The notes under the pieces are model-generated. The model searched no databases, was not told the origin of the DNA, and saw nothing but the letters and a program-made list of their open reading frames with translations. This document shows, piece after piece, positions 1 through 11,700 of a stretch of DNA of 64,000 bases. Position 1 is the stretch's first letter; each line of letters opens with the position of its first letter. This stretch comes from Turbatrix aceti (lineage: Eukaryota > Nematoda > Chromadorea > Rhabditida > Panagrolaimidae): contig OZ017766.1 of the NCBI GenBank assembly GCA_963969345.1, positions 7,750,001-7,814,000 on the forward strand, written 5' to 3'. The position numbers and the translations under genes are program-made.

Positions 1-3000
1 AAGCATAGCAGTGCCGACTTTGAGGCTTCGTTGATCGGTATTGATGAGATTGACTCCGCTGATGGAGAGAACAGGTGGCGTCTGTTTGGCAAAAATACGG
101 ATAACCTTCGGCTCAGAAACCAGTTCACGCTCGGATTCACAGATCTGCTTAACCTCAACCTTGACCTTGGAATCAAAAATTTTGCCTCTCGCGTGGAATG
201 ACACCTTGCGGATGAGACGCGTAAATTCTGGCTTTGTATCTGCGTTGATTTTGACAAGAGAATGGTCTCTCGACACGACAATTGAATCACCGGATCGAAG
301 TTGTTTATCCGTGTCAAGGAGAAGTTTTTGCGCGGGTTGTTGCGCGCATTCGATAGCCTTGGTATCTTCGACGGCACCGGTCAGGAGGCGGAGACTCGCG
401 ATCTGGCCCTTGAAAAACTGTACCATCGAGTTGGAACGCGCGTGGAAGCATGCACCGATCGAGAGCTTGGTCTTGACGTCCTTGGTCTGGTGAAGCGGCC
501 AGTCATCGAGGATCTCTGGATTTCGACCATCGCTCGTGAACGCAGCGCCATCAACGATGAGCTGGACATTTTCGAGGTCAGTGAAGGAGACGGCATACGA
601 GTGCCATTGATTGTCACAGACTTCGGGAAGCGTCCAGCGCCATTCAGCAGCCCGGAACTCGGCGGTTGCGTGTTCGGCTTCGCGGCGAAGCAATAATTCG
701 AGTTTGCAGTGCCGGATGTAGACGCCAAAGTGGTGGCGGTTGAGTTCTGGAAAAATTGAGGGGTCAATGAGCTGATTTTGAAATTCTTAGAGAGTTTTGA
801 AAAAAATTTGGTAATCGTAAAAGTCTCAAAAAAAATATTTTAACGCCGGTTAATGAGTTAATTAGAAACTTCCAGAAAATCCAAAAAATTGGAATCATCA
901 AAAAGTTTTTTGTTTTGCACGTCAGATTACAAATGCATGTTTACAACCGACCGCCTAAGGCGATTTGTGATTTTGCGATTCATTTTTTTTGTTAAATTAA
1001 TCCAATGTTTTCGTCATCCTGTTTACGAATAAACTCAAAAGTTTCTGAAACGTCAGCAGATTGCACATGCATGCAGACACCGCAGCCGACGGCTTATCAG
1101 CTTGTTTACGGTAGCACAAAAAAAAGAGAGAGCTTTCAAGCGAAACCCCTGACTGCTGTCGCTACCAAAGGTGCGCGCTGATGTCAGCGAACGAACAAAC
1201 GAACAAACGAGCAGGCAAGAAAAATGAGTTCGTGGGATTAATCAGAACCCTAGCAAAAATGCCGAGAAAAAAAGAGCACTGCTTGCTCGCTGTGTGTTCC
1301 TTCGTTTCTTCGTTCGTTGGCACAACATTTCCTCTACTATGTTGTGTAACATCTAACGATGGCATTTTTGCTTTCGCTTTCACGTGACTTTTCGAGAAAA
1401 AAAAAAGAATTCTTTTTTTTTCCTGCCCGAGGTGAAAAAAGAAAAAAAAAAGATGCATTAAAGCAAAACTCACGGCTTTCATCGGATTCGCAGAGGATGT
1501 TCTGCTTGACAGACTGCTCTTCCTTGCTGCCTCTGGCATGCTTCATTCTGAAGCTAAGCGAGAAGCGCTCGGGAATCGGCATTGCAATGACATTTTCGGG
1601 TACCACAATCTGGAATTATTATTAAAATTAATATGCAAATAAAATGAAAAATTCATAATCCGGAAGTATATTTTATAGGAAACAGCGCTTTTTTTAATTC
1701 CATTTGTTTTGCCACTTTTTTTTTCATCGTCCCACTCAACAAAAAAAGGGAAGTCAGAAGGAGGCCTTCCGTGATTGCACGTCGTTCTCAAGTGCAAGCA
1801 ATTTTTTTTTTCTTCAAATTCATTCGTCGTGTCCCCCGTCTTGGCTCTTGAATATACTACATACGTACGCCGAATAGGGACCAAAATCGATGTATGACGT
1901 GACGTGAGCGAATGAATACGACACGTCCACTGCTACTGCCATTGCCACCGGCACCGGCACGGACACGAACACGAACACCGGCCCCGGAGCGTGTGCGCAG
2001 GCAGACAGGCAAAGCATGCACTTGGTTACGGTAGTCCGTGTCAGAAGCTAGAGCTACGGCAACAGCAGTGTGCCGAGATAATTGGACTCTCGGTTCACTA
2101 TTTTTTTTTTTGCAGTTGTTGTTGTTGTGGTTGTTTGAGCGCTCAAAGGCACAGAAAAAATACAAAAAAAAGTTTGTTTGACGAACGCTATTTACGGCTA
2201 ACACACTTTTTTCAGGTGTTGCAAATCCGAAAAAAAACAAACAAAGGTGCAGCGAACCACGCATTTAAAAAAAAATGTCTTGACACGAATTGCACCAAAA
2301 TGGGCGCGCAAAATTAATGAAATCCAAAATCCAAAAAAAAACTCACCGAAGTAGTTTTTCCGTCAAACGTCACTTTTTGTTCCTTGGACGCGGTTTGCGT
2401 TTGTTCCGTCGTCGAATTTCCACTGGATTCAGAATCCTCGAGGAATTCATCATCGTCGTCGTCGTCGTCCTCATCTTCGTCTTCAGGCGACGGTGGAGGT
2501 TCCTTCTCCAGAGCCTGGGTCAGAAGTTCGATGCCATCCTTGTTCAGTCCACAATCTCGAACCACGTCTTCGAGCGTCGAAGAAGCTTCCAGCGAAAACG
2601 TGGCCTCATAAGAACGAACGATACAAACTTTTTCTTCATCTCTGCAAAATTTGAGATCCGCAGAAGGCAAAATTTCGGTTGGTTCAGAAATTCCAGGCAC
2701 AATTGAAACTTCGGAAGAAGAATTTTCGATTCGTGAAATGCATTTTGGAAGAACGTTGACGGTGATAAGCGTGGATTTTGATCGACGCATTCCGCAGTCG
2801 TGCGCGACGACGGTGAGAATGTGTGAGCGATTTTCGGTGTAGTTTAACGGAGCAATGTTGGACAGTATACCGTCTTCACTCAGGCGGAATGGCATTTTTT
2901 CAAGGGCATTTGTGATTTCATAACGACAGATTGTGCCGTAGGGCTCGCCGCAATCAGCGTCGGTTGCCTGGATCTTGGAGATGATTTCATAGATGTGACC

Positions 3001-3668
3001 TTCTTCGACGTCAAACGAATACCAGGGAGATTCAAATTCAGGAGCATGGTTGTTTGTGTCTTTAACGGTTACGCGCAGTGGCACGCCTTCGGATCTCGCG
3101 GAGTCATCGTGACACCTGACAGCGACAATGTGCAGGCTAAAGTCCGAACGAGCGCAGTCAAGAATCGCGCCGTCCTTGACTTTGACGATCGCGGTGCCTT
3201 CGTGCTCGCTTTGAACGATCACGTCGAATGGCACTTCTTTGCCGTCGGTGGAGATCAGCTCGTACTTGCAGACCGGTCCTGGAAGAGAAAAAAATATTTA
3301 AAAACCAAAAAAAGACGTGTTAAGCATTTAATTTCCCCTGAGGAAACTCCATCACGCAGGGCACGGCACGGCGCAGGGTCTTTAATTAAAGCAAGAAGCC
3401 GTGCCGTGCGTGTTCTGTTGTTCGAAAAAAAAATTTTTTTTGCTTTTTTTTTGGAAAGCTGGAAGCGTGAAAAATAACACTTACCGGATTCAGAGAGAAT
3501 AGCGAGTCTCGGAGCGATGGATACAACCTGTTGGTCTTCACGGATGAGGCCGATAAATTCGTCCGCGCCGTGGAGGTCGATGATTGGCGCTCGGTGACCG
3601 TGGTGCTTGGAGGCAACCAGGTCGGCGCCCAACACTGCGATCAGCAGTGTGGGTATCAGGCGAATCAT
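1..3668 (-). CDS. casy-1: calsyntenin (cadherin/LamG neuronal membrane protein), 3' end outside window
   Basis: Exons, in gene order: 3668-3485, 3278-2347, 1609-1474 and 746 to the window edge; every junction has GT/AG ends and keeps frame. Exon 1 begins with a signal peptide (MIRLIPTLLIAVLGADLVAS). Exon 2 encodes two cadherin repeats, with DTNNHAPEF and DADCGEPYG calcium-site motifs and the paired cysteines of calsyntenins, then an acidic stretch (DEDEDDDDDDDEF). Exon 3 opens the LamG domain, and exon 4 continues it: QLNRHHFGVYIRHC and EWRWTLPEVCDNQWHSYAV match the calsyntenin pattern. The transmembrane and cytoplasmic parts are not in the window. Calsyntenins are type I postsynaptic or secretory-pathway membrane proteins involved in cargo transport, learning and synapse function. 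Introns 747-1473 and 1610-2346 are A/T rich with no other gene seen. Family assignment is confident; the symbol assumes orthology with the single C. elegans gene. Confidence 0.93.
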
Positions 3669-4822
3669 GATACTGTAAATGAAATGGGAAATTTTAATTT
3701 TGGAATTTTTTTATGGTCTGGAAATTCGAAATTCGAGTTCGCGGAAAAAAAAATAAAAAAAAAATAGTGTCATCTCAATTTTTTTTTTGAGTTCTAAGAA
3801 CACCTCAAACACGATGGATAGATGGCAAAAGGCGCGCCACGCTCGAATGGTCATGAATGCCAAATGAGTTGGCGTTGGAGTTGGTATACCACGTGAAAAC
3901 AGAAAAGCAAACGCAAACGCAAACGCAAACGCGAAGGCACCCCCTGTAGCGAGGTGACACGCACCACACGTTTTCTTTTCTACATATGTATGTATTCTAC
4001 GAGTCAGCAGCCGCGCATAGATGCGAACAGAAAACGACGTCGAGAAGGCCACAAATGTTGTATAATATGACTGCGACCGAGTCCGGGGTAGAGTGCCATC
4101 CCGTGGGCACAGGGCGGTCGTTGCCTGTTGCCGGTTGTCGGCAGGGATGGTGACGGAGTGACAAGAGGCATGTGATGAGATTAATTACGCCCTGAGAAGC
4201 GCTACCGCCAGTGCTAACGCTAACGCTAACGCACACGAAAGGACAGGACAGGACGATACCCTCTACGATGTCTATGTATGTATGTAAATGCCGTAGGCTG
4301 CAGGCATACATATACTAAGATACTTGAAATGCAATTTTGTTGTTGAAAGCTTCGAAGGAGTTCAATCTCGGAGGGTAATCGCTCGCTGTGCCTACGTTCG
4401 TTCGTTCGTCTGATGACGAAGGCCTCTCCTGGTATTTAGTATCACGGAAGGCACACGTTAAATTGCCTCAATCTTTTTTTTTCTTCTTTCCAGCAAGGCA
4501 GCTGCCAGTGACAGATTCGGCGTACGTAGCGTAGCGTACGGCACGCAGGGAGAAGAAAAAATAACCAAGGCAAACAAACCAGGGGAAATTCAATACGGTA
4601 AAAAAAAAAACCAAATGATATTTAGATATTTATAAAAAAAAGAAAAAAATTGTGTGTGCCATGGTTGCGCGCCAACGGCACTCGGGAAGGGAAGGGAAGG
4701 GAAGGGGATAAACACCGGCGGCTGCCTGCCTGCTGGCGTTAAGGGTCACGTTTGTCGACGGCAACGAAAAGGAGAACGAAAACGAAAACGAAAACAAAAT
4801 GGGTGTGCGCGTGTAAAAGTGC

Positions 4823-4847
4823 CGTCGTCGTCGTCGTCGTCGTCGTC
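4823..4847. repeat. GTC trinucleotide microsatellite
   Basis: An uninterrupted run of eight GTC units within the intergenic low-complexity DNA. Confidence 0.85.
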
Positions 4848-7634
4848 CGAGGCAACCAACCAACCACCCAACGCACCAACCAACAACCTCCAATCTTGGT
4901 TGGTGGTTAGCGCTATCCTATCGCAACACCCAAGCTCCTTCGCTCCTTTCCTTCGAAGGGTTGAATACTATTTAATCTCAGCGGCCGACGCGACACACCG
5001 TTGCTGTTGCTGTCCTTTTCATGTTCATGCATGCCCATGGGCATGGAAGGAGAAAAAAAAGGGGAGAACAAACGAACATGGGAGAAAGAAACAAACGTCA
5101 CCGCACGCGCACGCGCACACCACACCTGTGCATGTGTTGCTGCCAGCCGACAGTCGTCAACTAACCAATTTGCAAGAAGAAGACAACGACCTGCACCACG
5201 CTCTTGAAAATTACAGAAATACTAATTAGATGATGTTGAAAAAAAACAAGAACCACACTGGCAAAAAAAAAACCCAAATCAGGAAAAGAAAGCAAGTAGA
5301 TCACGCGGAAGGAAGTGCGTGCGCGAGAAAGCGAGAAACAGAAAAATTAAGAAGACGACAGAGATTCTGGGGTGCTTCTCGAGTTCGTATATATGTACGA
5401 ATGTACAAACAATTTTCAATTTTCTGTATTTTTCGTCCGCGAACAGAACACGAATAAATAAATAAATAGTATAAAAAAATTTAGAGCATTGTTTCAGCGT
5501 CGTCGTCATAACATTATGTGTGCCAGCCCGTCAAAAAGAAAAAAAAAGGATGAAATAACGAGTTCGAAGAGGAGGCAACAATTCTTCCGTCGGCCGAAGA
5601 CGAAGACGAAAACGACCGAATTTATTGCGCGCAGAAAAAAAAAGTTTAGTTTTTTAGACACTCGTCAGAACACTCACAAAATTGAAGAAAACGTGTCTTG
5701 GATTGGCAACTTGGATACAACTCAATTCCCCGAGACAAGTTCATGCGCGGTGGACGCATGCTCCCGCGTTAGTCATCGATTTTGCGCCATAGGCCACGGC
5801 CACGGCCGCGGGTGCCGGGTGCCGGGCGTCGACGGCAGCCGCTACTAGCACTAGTAGTAGCTGCTAGAGCTGCCTACTCTCCTCGCCCGACAAAGCGAAG
5901 CCAAGCTGGCTGGCCGTAGGCACCGGGGCAAACGGGCGGAGCGAGAACGGAAGCAAACGCGCAGGCGCGCGCATCGCTCGCTCGCTTGCATCCATGCGCC
6001 TCGGCTTCTTCCTGTGTCGCCCGACTATGCCTGAAGGCAGTAGAGGCGCCTGCCTGCCTGGATGGCAATTTGCATAATTTTCCCGGCACACATGAGGAAT
6101 AAAAAAAATAAAATAGAGGAGGCTTCAGGCACAGACGCCCTGCCCTGGTCAGGACACGCGACAGTGCGTTCATTGTCGCACCCTACTCACGTCAACTAAC
6201 AACAACGGCAACGACGACGACGAAACTAACGGGCCGTGGTGGCGGTTGGTTGCGGTTTCCCCCGTCGTCTCCGTCTTTTTTTCACGCCTCGACACAAAAG
6301 AGGCCAAGTCAGTCACCCACCGCGAAGAAAAGTCGAGGGGCCATAATTAAAATGAACACAACACGACGACCAGAACATGCCAAACACACACAAAATTTTT
6401 TTTATGTAAAAAAAGAAAAAAAAATTTTTTTGGGCGGGGGTGACAAAAGAAGCTGGAAGCCCACAGGGCAAACAAAGATTTTTATATCCTTTTTTCCACT
6501 TCGGGAGAGCAAGTTTTTCAAAAAAACCAGGCTACAAGAAAAACTATGTATTATAGTATCAAGTGCGTACAGAGGCTCGGGGGAGTCGTTGGCACACAGA
6601 GAAAAAAAACCCGACTCGGCACAAATCCAAATTGAATGACTCCTTGAGGGCGGTGGCGGCGGCGGCAACGACGGGGAGTACATAGAAATTGGACGACGAC
6701 GACGCGTCCGATGTTGGATGCTGGGGGAGTATCAGCGGAGCTACTAAATATTTATCTACTATGAGTAACTAACTACGCGCGCGTGCTCAACTCATCCAGC
6801 TCGATACAGCACACGTCGATTCACTTAGACTCGTCCGACCGGTAAGCAGGGGTGCAGCCAACAGCCAGCAGCACGAGTCAGAGTCCAATGTACATAACTC
6901 TTTGACAATCAAACCGTAAAAACCTCAAAAACCGATCGAAGCTACAAACATATATTTATTTATTATGTGAGCTAGCGCACAGATTCGATTTGCTAGATAG
7001 CTGAATTGAGTTGAGTCGAGTCGAGTCATCTTCCCGCGTGGACTTTGACCGAGGACACAAGCAAGCGCGTGCGTGAGCCAAGCCAGGAAGCTTGCTCCCG
7101 TTCGGCATCAAAAACGAAAACGAAAGACGAAAACGAAGCCAAAAACAAAAAAAAAACGAAGATAAAAACCCCCGTGTGCATCACATCTCAAATTATGATA
7201 ATTGACGCCAACTACGGTAGTAGATGCCGCGGACGAATGAAAATAGGGAGGAATAAACAAAGAAAACCGAGATGCAAAAAAATATACATAAGAGGCGTAC
7301 ACGATTAATATAAGCGGGAAAAAAGGAATTGGAGGAGATCCGGACATGCATGCAAGAAAGCAAAAAAGCGACTTTAGTAATAAATATTATAAAAAATGAA
7401 AGAAAAAATGGGGGTGTTTGACGATACCGGGAATAAGCCATAGCCCATAGAAAATATAATCCGAAGCAAAACAAGACTTTAATTTAAGCAAGAGACATAC
7501 ATACATAAATTAAGTATGCAACGGCGCAGAATCAGAAAAAAAAACGAGAAAACTCAAAAAGTATCGTACTTGATGTCATATTGTAACGTATTTACTAACC
7601 ACGCATTGGATCAAAAAAAGATTGTCATCAAAAA

Positions 7635-7703
7635 GCATGCAAAAGTGCATGCACTGTGTAATTTTTTTTCAGAAGTGTAAAAAAACTCACGCCTTCGGGC
7701 GTG
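7635..7703. other. two adjacent short perfect hairpins
   Basis: The first hairpin pairs GCATGC at 7635-7640 with GCATGC at 7647-7652. The second pairs CACGCC (7688-7693) with GGCGTG (7698-7703) around a TTCG loop, the stable UUCG tetraloop if transcribed. No gene frame is attached. Function is unknown and chance is possible. Confidence 0.35.
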
Positions 7704-8745
7704 TCTATTGAAAAAGGTCAGGGAGCCAAGTCTATCAAAAATCAAACATTGAAGAAAAAAATGGATGTGAAAATGAATGATGAGCTGAATATGTACAAAC
7801 AAGGCTTGTTTTGTTGTCGGTTGGTTCACAGGGCAGAGGGCAGGCAGGCTTCATGAGTCAGAGTTGGTCTTTATTGAACTCTTGTCGCGCTGAGTTGCGT
7901 CTGATGTATAAGAAGCGTAAATAAATAAGAAATTAGCACGCTTTTTTGGATTTTTTGGAACCAGACTGAATAAATGCTTTGACCCCAGAATTGAAAATTA
8001 TGCAAACGTTCGTGGTGGACCTGTTGACATAAATACAGGTGAAGGTGACAAAGATGAATCACAACAATCTTTGTTTTTGCGATTGCTCATTTTCCGGAAA
8101 AAAACAGACAGGCCACCAAAAAAAGGTTGGCACGATTCTTTCTTCATTGTCGACCACTTTTTTTACAACCGGAAGTTCCAAGTTGGTGTTTTTTTGCCAA
8201 GGCAACGAAAAAAAGCAAAATAATATTTGGAAACCCCAAAATTTCTGCTTTCCCGTAAAACAAAGAAAAAACAGAAAACCTTTCCTCTTTTTTCTTTTCC
8301 TGTCTCCCGGTCATGAAAAATGGACGAACGATAAAATCGACCGCAAAAATGGACAACAATGATGAGAACATGGACCAGAAGACAAATGACGAGTAAATGA
8401 GCGAACAAAGGAAAAAAAGATGAGAGAACGCACTCAATGCATGTGCGCGCTGTTTCTGCCGTCGCCGGCGGCAATCAGAGCCAGGCCCCAGTCCGACGGT
8501 CTCCGACCCCAACCCAAAGCTCATCATGAGTCATCTCCAAGACAGCTGTCGTCTGTCCGACCGGAAAGTTAATCGTCTTTATGCCAAAATGACTTTGCCG
8601 GCAGACAAATGTATGTATGTATTTAGATGTCCATGTTGTCCGACGAGCAAGCAAACAACAAACCCAGTGAGTAAGTGAGTGGGTAACGTTCCCACCCTCC
8701 CTCGCCCCTGGAAAAAAGTTACATCAAAGCATGGAAAGAGCAAAA

Positions 8746-11700
8746 TTAGGCAGTAGGCCGGTGATTAGCCGCAGCGAGTTGCTGGAAGCCGGCTGTGAGA
8801 GCCTCGGTGGTCGTAGGAAGACCCGGACAGAGTCGGGAAAGCTTCGAAGCATCGAGAGCGCAGTTTCCCTTCGTCGCGAGGAGTTCTCTTCCTTTTTCCG
8901 TATCAGCACCGACGACTTCGTAGGGCGCGAGGTCGGGATCAACGAGGGCACGGTAGAGCGAGAGTATGTCATGCAGACTGACAGGACCAGGGTTGACGAC
9001 GTTGATCGAGCCACCGAAGCGACGGGCCATGAGGTCGAGGAGAGCGTCGAAGCATGGCTCGACGACCGTCAACGAGACGGGAATGTCGAAGATCTGTCTG
9101 AAAGAATTTAAATCAAAAGTTGTCAGAATGATCACTAAATATGATATTTATTTGACACCTGCGCGCACGCACGCAAATATGTATGATCCCGGTTATTGAC
9201 CGGAATATGTATACATAAATGTATTCATTCTTCGAAAAAAAATGTAATGTAATAGATATTATACGCTTTGACTTTTGACATCAACCACACGACGCGTCCG
9301 GCCCACAATCATCATCATCATCATCATCCGTCGCTCACAGGCGTCATTAATTCCTAATGGATGGCGTCAAACTTTACGCAAGGATGGATGCATGCCTGCA
9401 CGGGCACGAGCGAGCCCCGACCGCAACCTAACGGGGTCGTTGAAATTAATACATTGAAATTATAAATAAATATGTATTAATTTCATGAGCTCAAAATTTT
9501 TTTGTAAACGAATGATTTGTTCAAGTGCACCAAAAAAATTATTTTTGTAAGAATGACATTTTGACATTTTTTTTAAAAGAAATTTTTAAAAAACGCAAGA
9601 TTCTTTTCTTACGTGAAAAATGCAAGAAAAATTTACAGAAGAACGTAAAATTTATTTTTACATTTGAAAATGTAAAAAAACCAAAAATGCATTTTAGCAA
9701 AAATTTTCTTTTTTTTATAATTTATCTTCATAAATTTTTTTTTGTAAAATTTTGATCCGAAAAAAAATGAAATATTTTTCAATACAAAAAAATAAAAAAA
9801 AAACAGATTTTTGGAGGAAAGAAACGACCAGATTTTTCAAAAAAAGTTTTTGAACTTTCGCAACAAATTTTAATTTTCTAAGACCGACAAACAGTCATTT
9901 TTTGTTACTCGACGTTTTTTACACAAACATCAAAATTTTGTTCCAGAAAATTAAACAAATTGAAAATAGAAGCCGATTGGATTTTTTTCGGTCTAAAAAG
10001 TATCGAACAATGTCAAAAATTGAGACATTTTCTAAATCGATAATAACGTTAAAAAACAGATTTTTGATTCAAAATTTTTTTCTCAACGTGCCAACAAACC
10101 ATCCAGGATCCTTCCTCGTCATCAGACAACATGCCCTAAGGCATAAATAAATAAATAGTACTTTAGTGCCCCCGACTGCCGGTTTGCCTTGTAAATAATT
10201 TCCTGCTGCCAAACAAAATGCTCATTCATCTCTTCCGGTCCCTCAGGTGAGCCATAGTCTCCTTCCTGCCTGTCTGCCAACGACGTCCGATAAAATTGTT
10301 CTCCACTTTCCTTTCAATTTTTGTTTTCAATTTTTTGCCAGCAGCTAACGGCCCTTTTTTTTACAACGGCATTTGTGTATGTAGAAAAAGTAGAGAAAAA
10401 AAGTGGCTTAGCCAGGCTAAATCAGGCTTATTTAGCGACGCCGCGGACACAAGCAACGCCGGCGACGGCGTCGGCGTCGGCGTCGGCGTGTTTGTAGGAC
10501 AGGACATTTAACGGCACTTTTTTTTTCTTTTTTGCGGTCTCTTTCGTCCTACCACTATTTTTTTAATTTTATTTATTTATTTAGTAGTTAAAAACCACTG
10601 ATCAACATTTATGTATTTATTTGCATTTGTATATTTGTATGTGTGTGTGTGAGCGCTACTTGCAAAAAGGCGTAATAAATCTTCTCAACATCGCCATTAG
10701 CTTACTTCAGATTAAAGAAGCAAAGAAACAAAAAAGCAAAAAAAAATTGTGTTCGTAAGTAAGTATTTTTTTGTATCATAAAAGTCCAACTATTTATTTA
10801 ATTTGGAGAAAAGGTCGCCGCAACTCTTCTTCCTCATTTGTTTGATCACAAAAAAACTGTATTGTATCGTAAAATTTTCCGAAACCGAAAAAGAACTAAC
10901 TACGCTCGCGTGGTTTTCTGACTTTTTTCAAAAGAAAAAAAAATAAAAGACGGCATCCGCACAAAAAAAAAGATACGAGACGAGACGAGACCACTTCACC
11001 CCGGGACCCCGGCGTTCCGGATGACATGAAATGTCATCGACGACTATTGCTGTTGTTGGTTATTCAGTCGTCCAGTCATCGGTCACGGTTTGTTTCCGTG
11101 ACGCAAGAGAAGCCCTTTACCCAAAAAAAAAGGAAAGAAAAAAAACTAACTTGTAATGAATAATCTTGGCCAATAGATTACGGTCAGACTGGAGGTCAAA
11201 GTTCAGCGGAAGAGTGATCCGGGCGTTGACGGACTCCAGGTAAGGCAGAGAACGGATCATGCGGTCCGTGAAGCCCTTGACGACGGAGTACGAATTGCCA
11301 AAGAATGTTGGGAGGTCTGAAATGGAAAAATGGAAAAATCAGAAGTTGGCAACATTTTATGATAGAAACAATGCAACGAAAATCGTCATTTGATGCAAAA
11401 AAAGGTTCGACAGACCCCAAAACAAAAAAAAGGACAAAATGAGTTCAAAAACATGCAAAAAATGATTAGTTTTTTGGGTTTTTGAAAAATATTTCACCGT
11501 TTTTTTCCCAAAAATTAATTTTTTAACAAAAAAAAATTAAAAAAATATATTTTTTTTTTCGTACCTAAAACAGTCAAAAATGTTTGCATCCATAAATTAT
11601 TTCAAATAAAATAGTCACGTTTTTGCCAAAAAGTTCACAAACAAAAAAATGAATGTTCGCCATTCCAAAAAATCAAAATCAGCAAAAAAAGGTTGCTAAA

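Larger units (their letters stand above)
3669..8745. other. intergenic region between calsyntenin and rml-2
   Basis: About 5 kb upstream of calsyntenin and downstream of rml-2. It holds many simple repeats (AACGCA-type at about 3907-3932, GCTAAC-type near 4215, GTC-type at 4823-4847, TATG-type at several places), purine tracts and short palindromes. The long open frames here are low in complexity and I could not join them into a gene. Calsyntenin promoter and 5'UTR elements are expected on its left side and the rml-2 3'UTR on its right, but no clear TATA box or AATAAA can be assigned. Confidence 0.6.

Noticed and set aside
4207..4235. GCTAAC repeats as telomere remnants
   Set aside because: The unit is not the nematode telomere TTAGGC and there are only about four copies.
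4654..5229. 191-codon plus-strand open frame
   Set aside because: Mostly simple-sequence composition (poly-Ser from the GTC repeat, Lys/Arg runs); no splice or family support.
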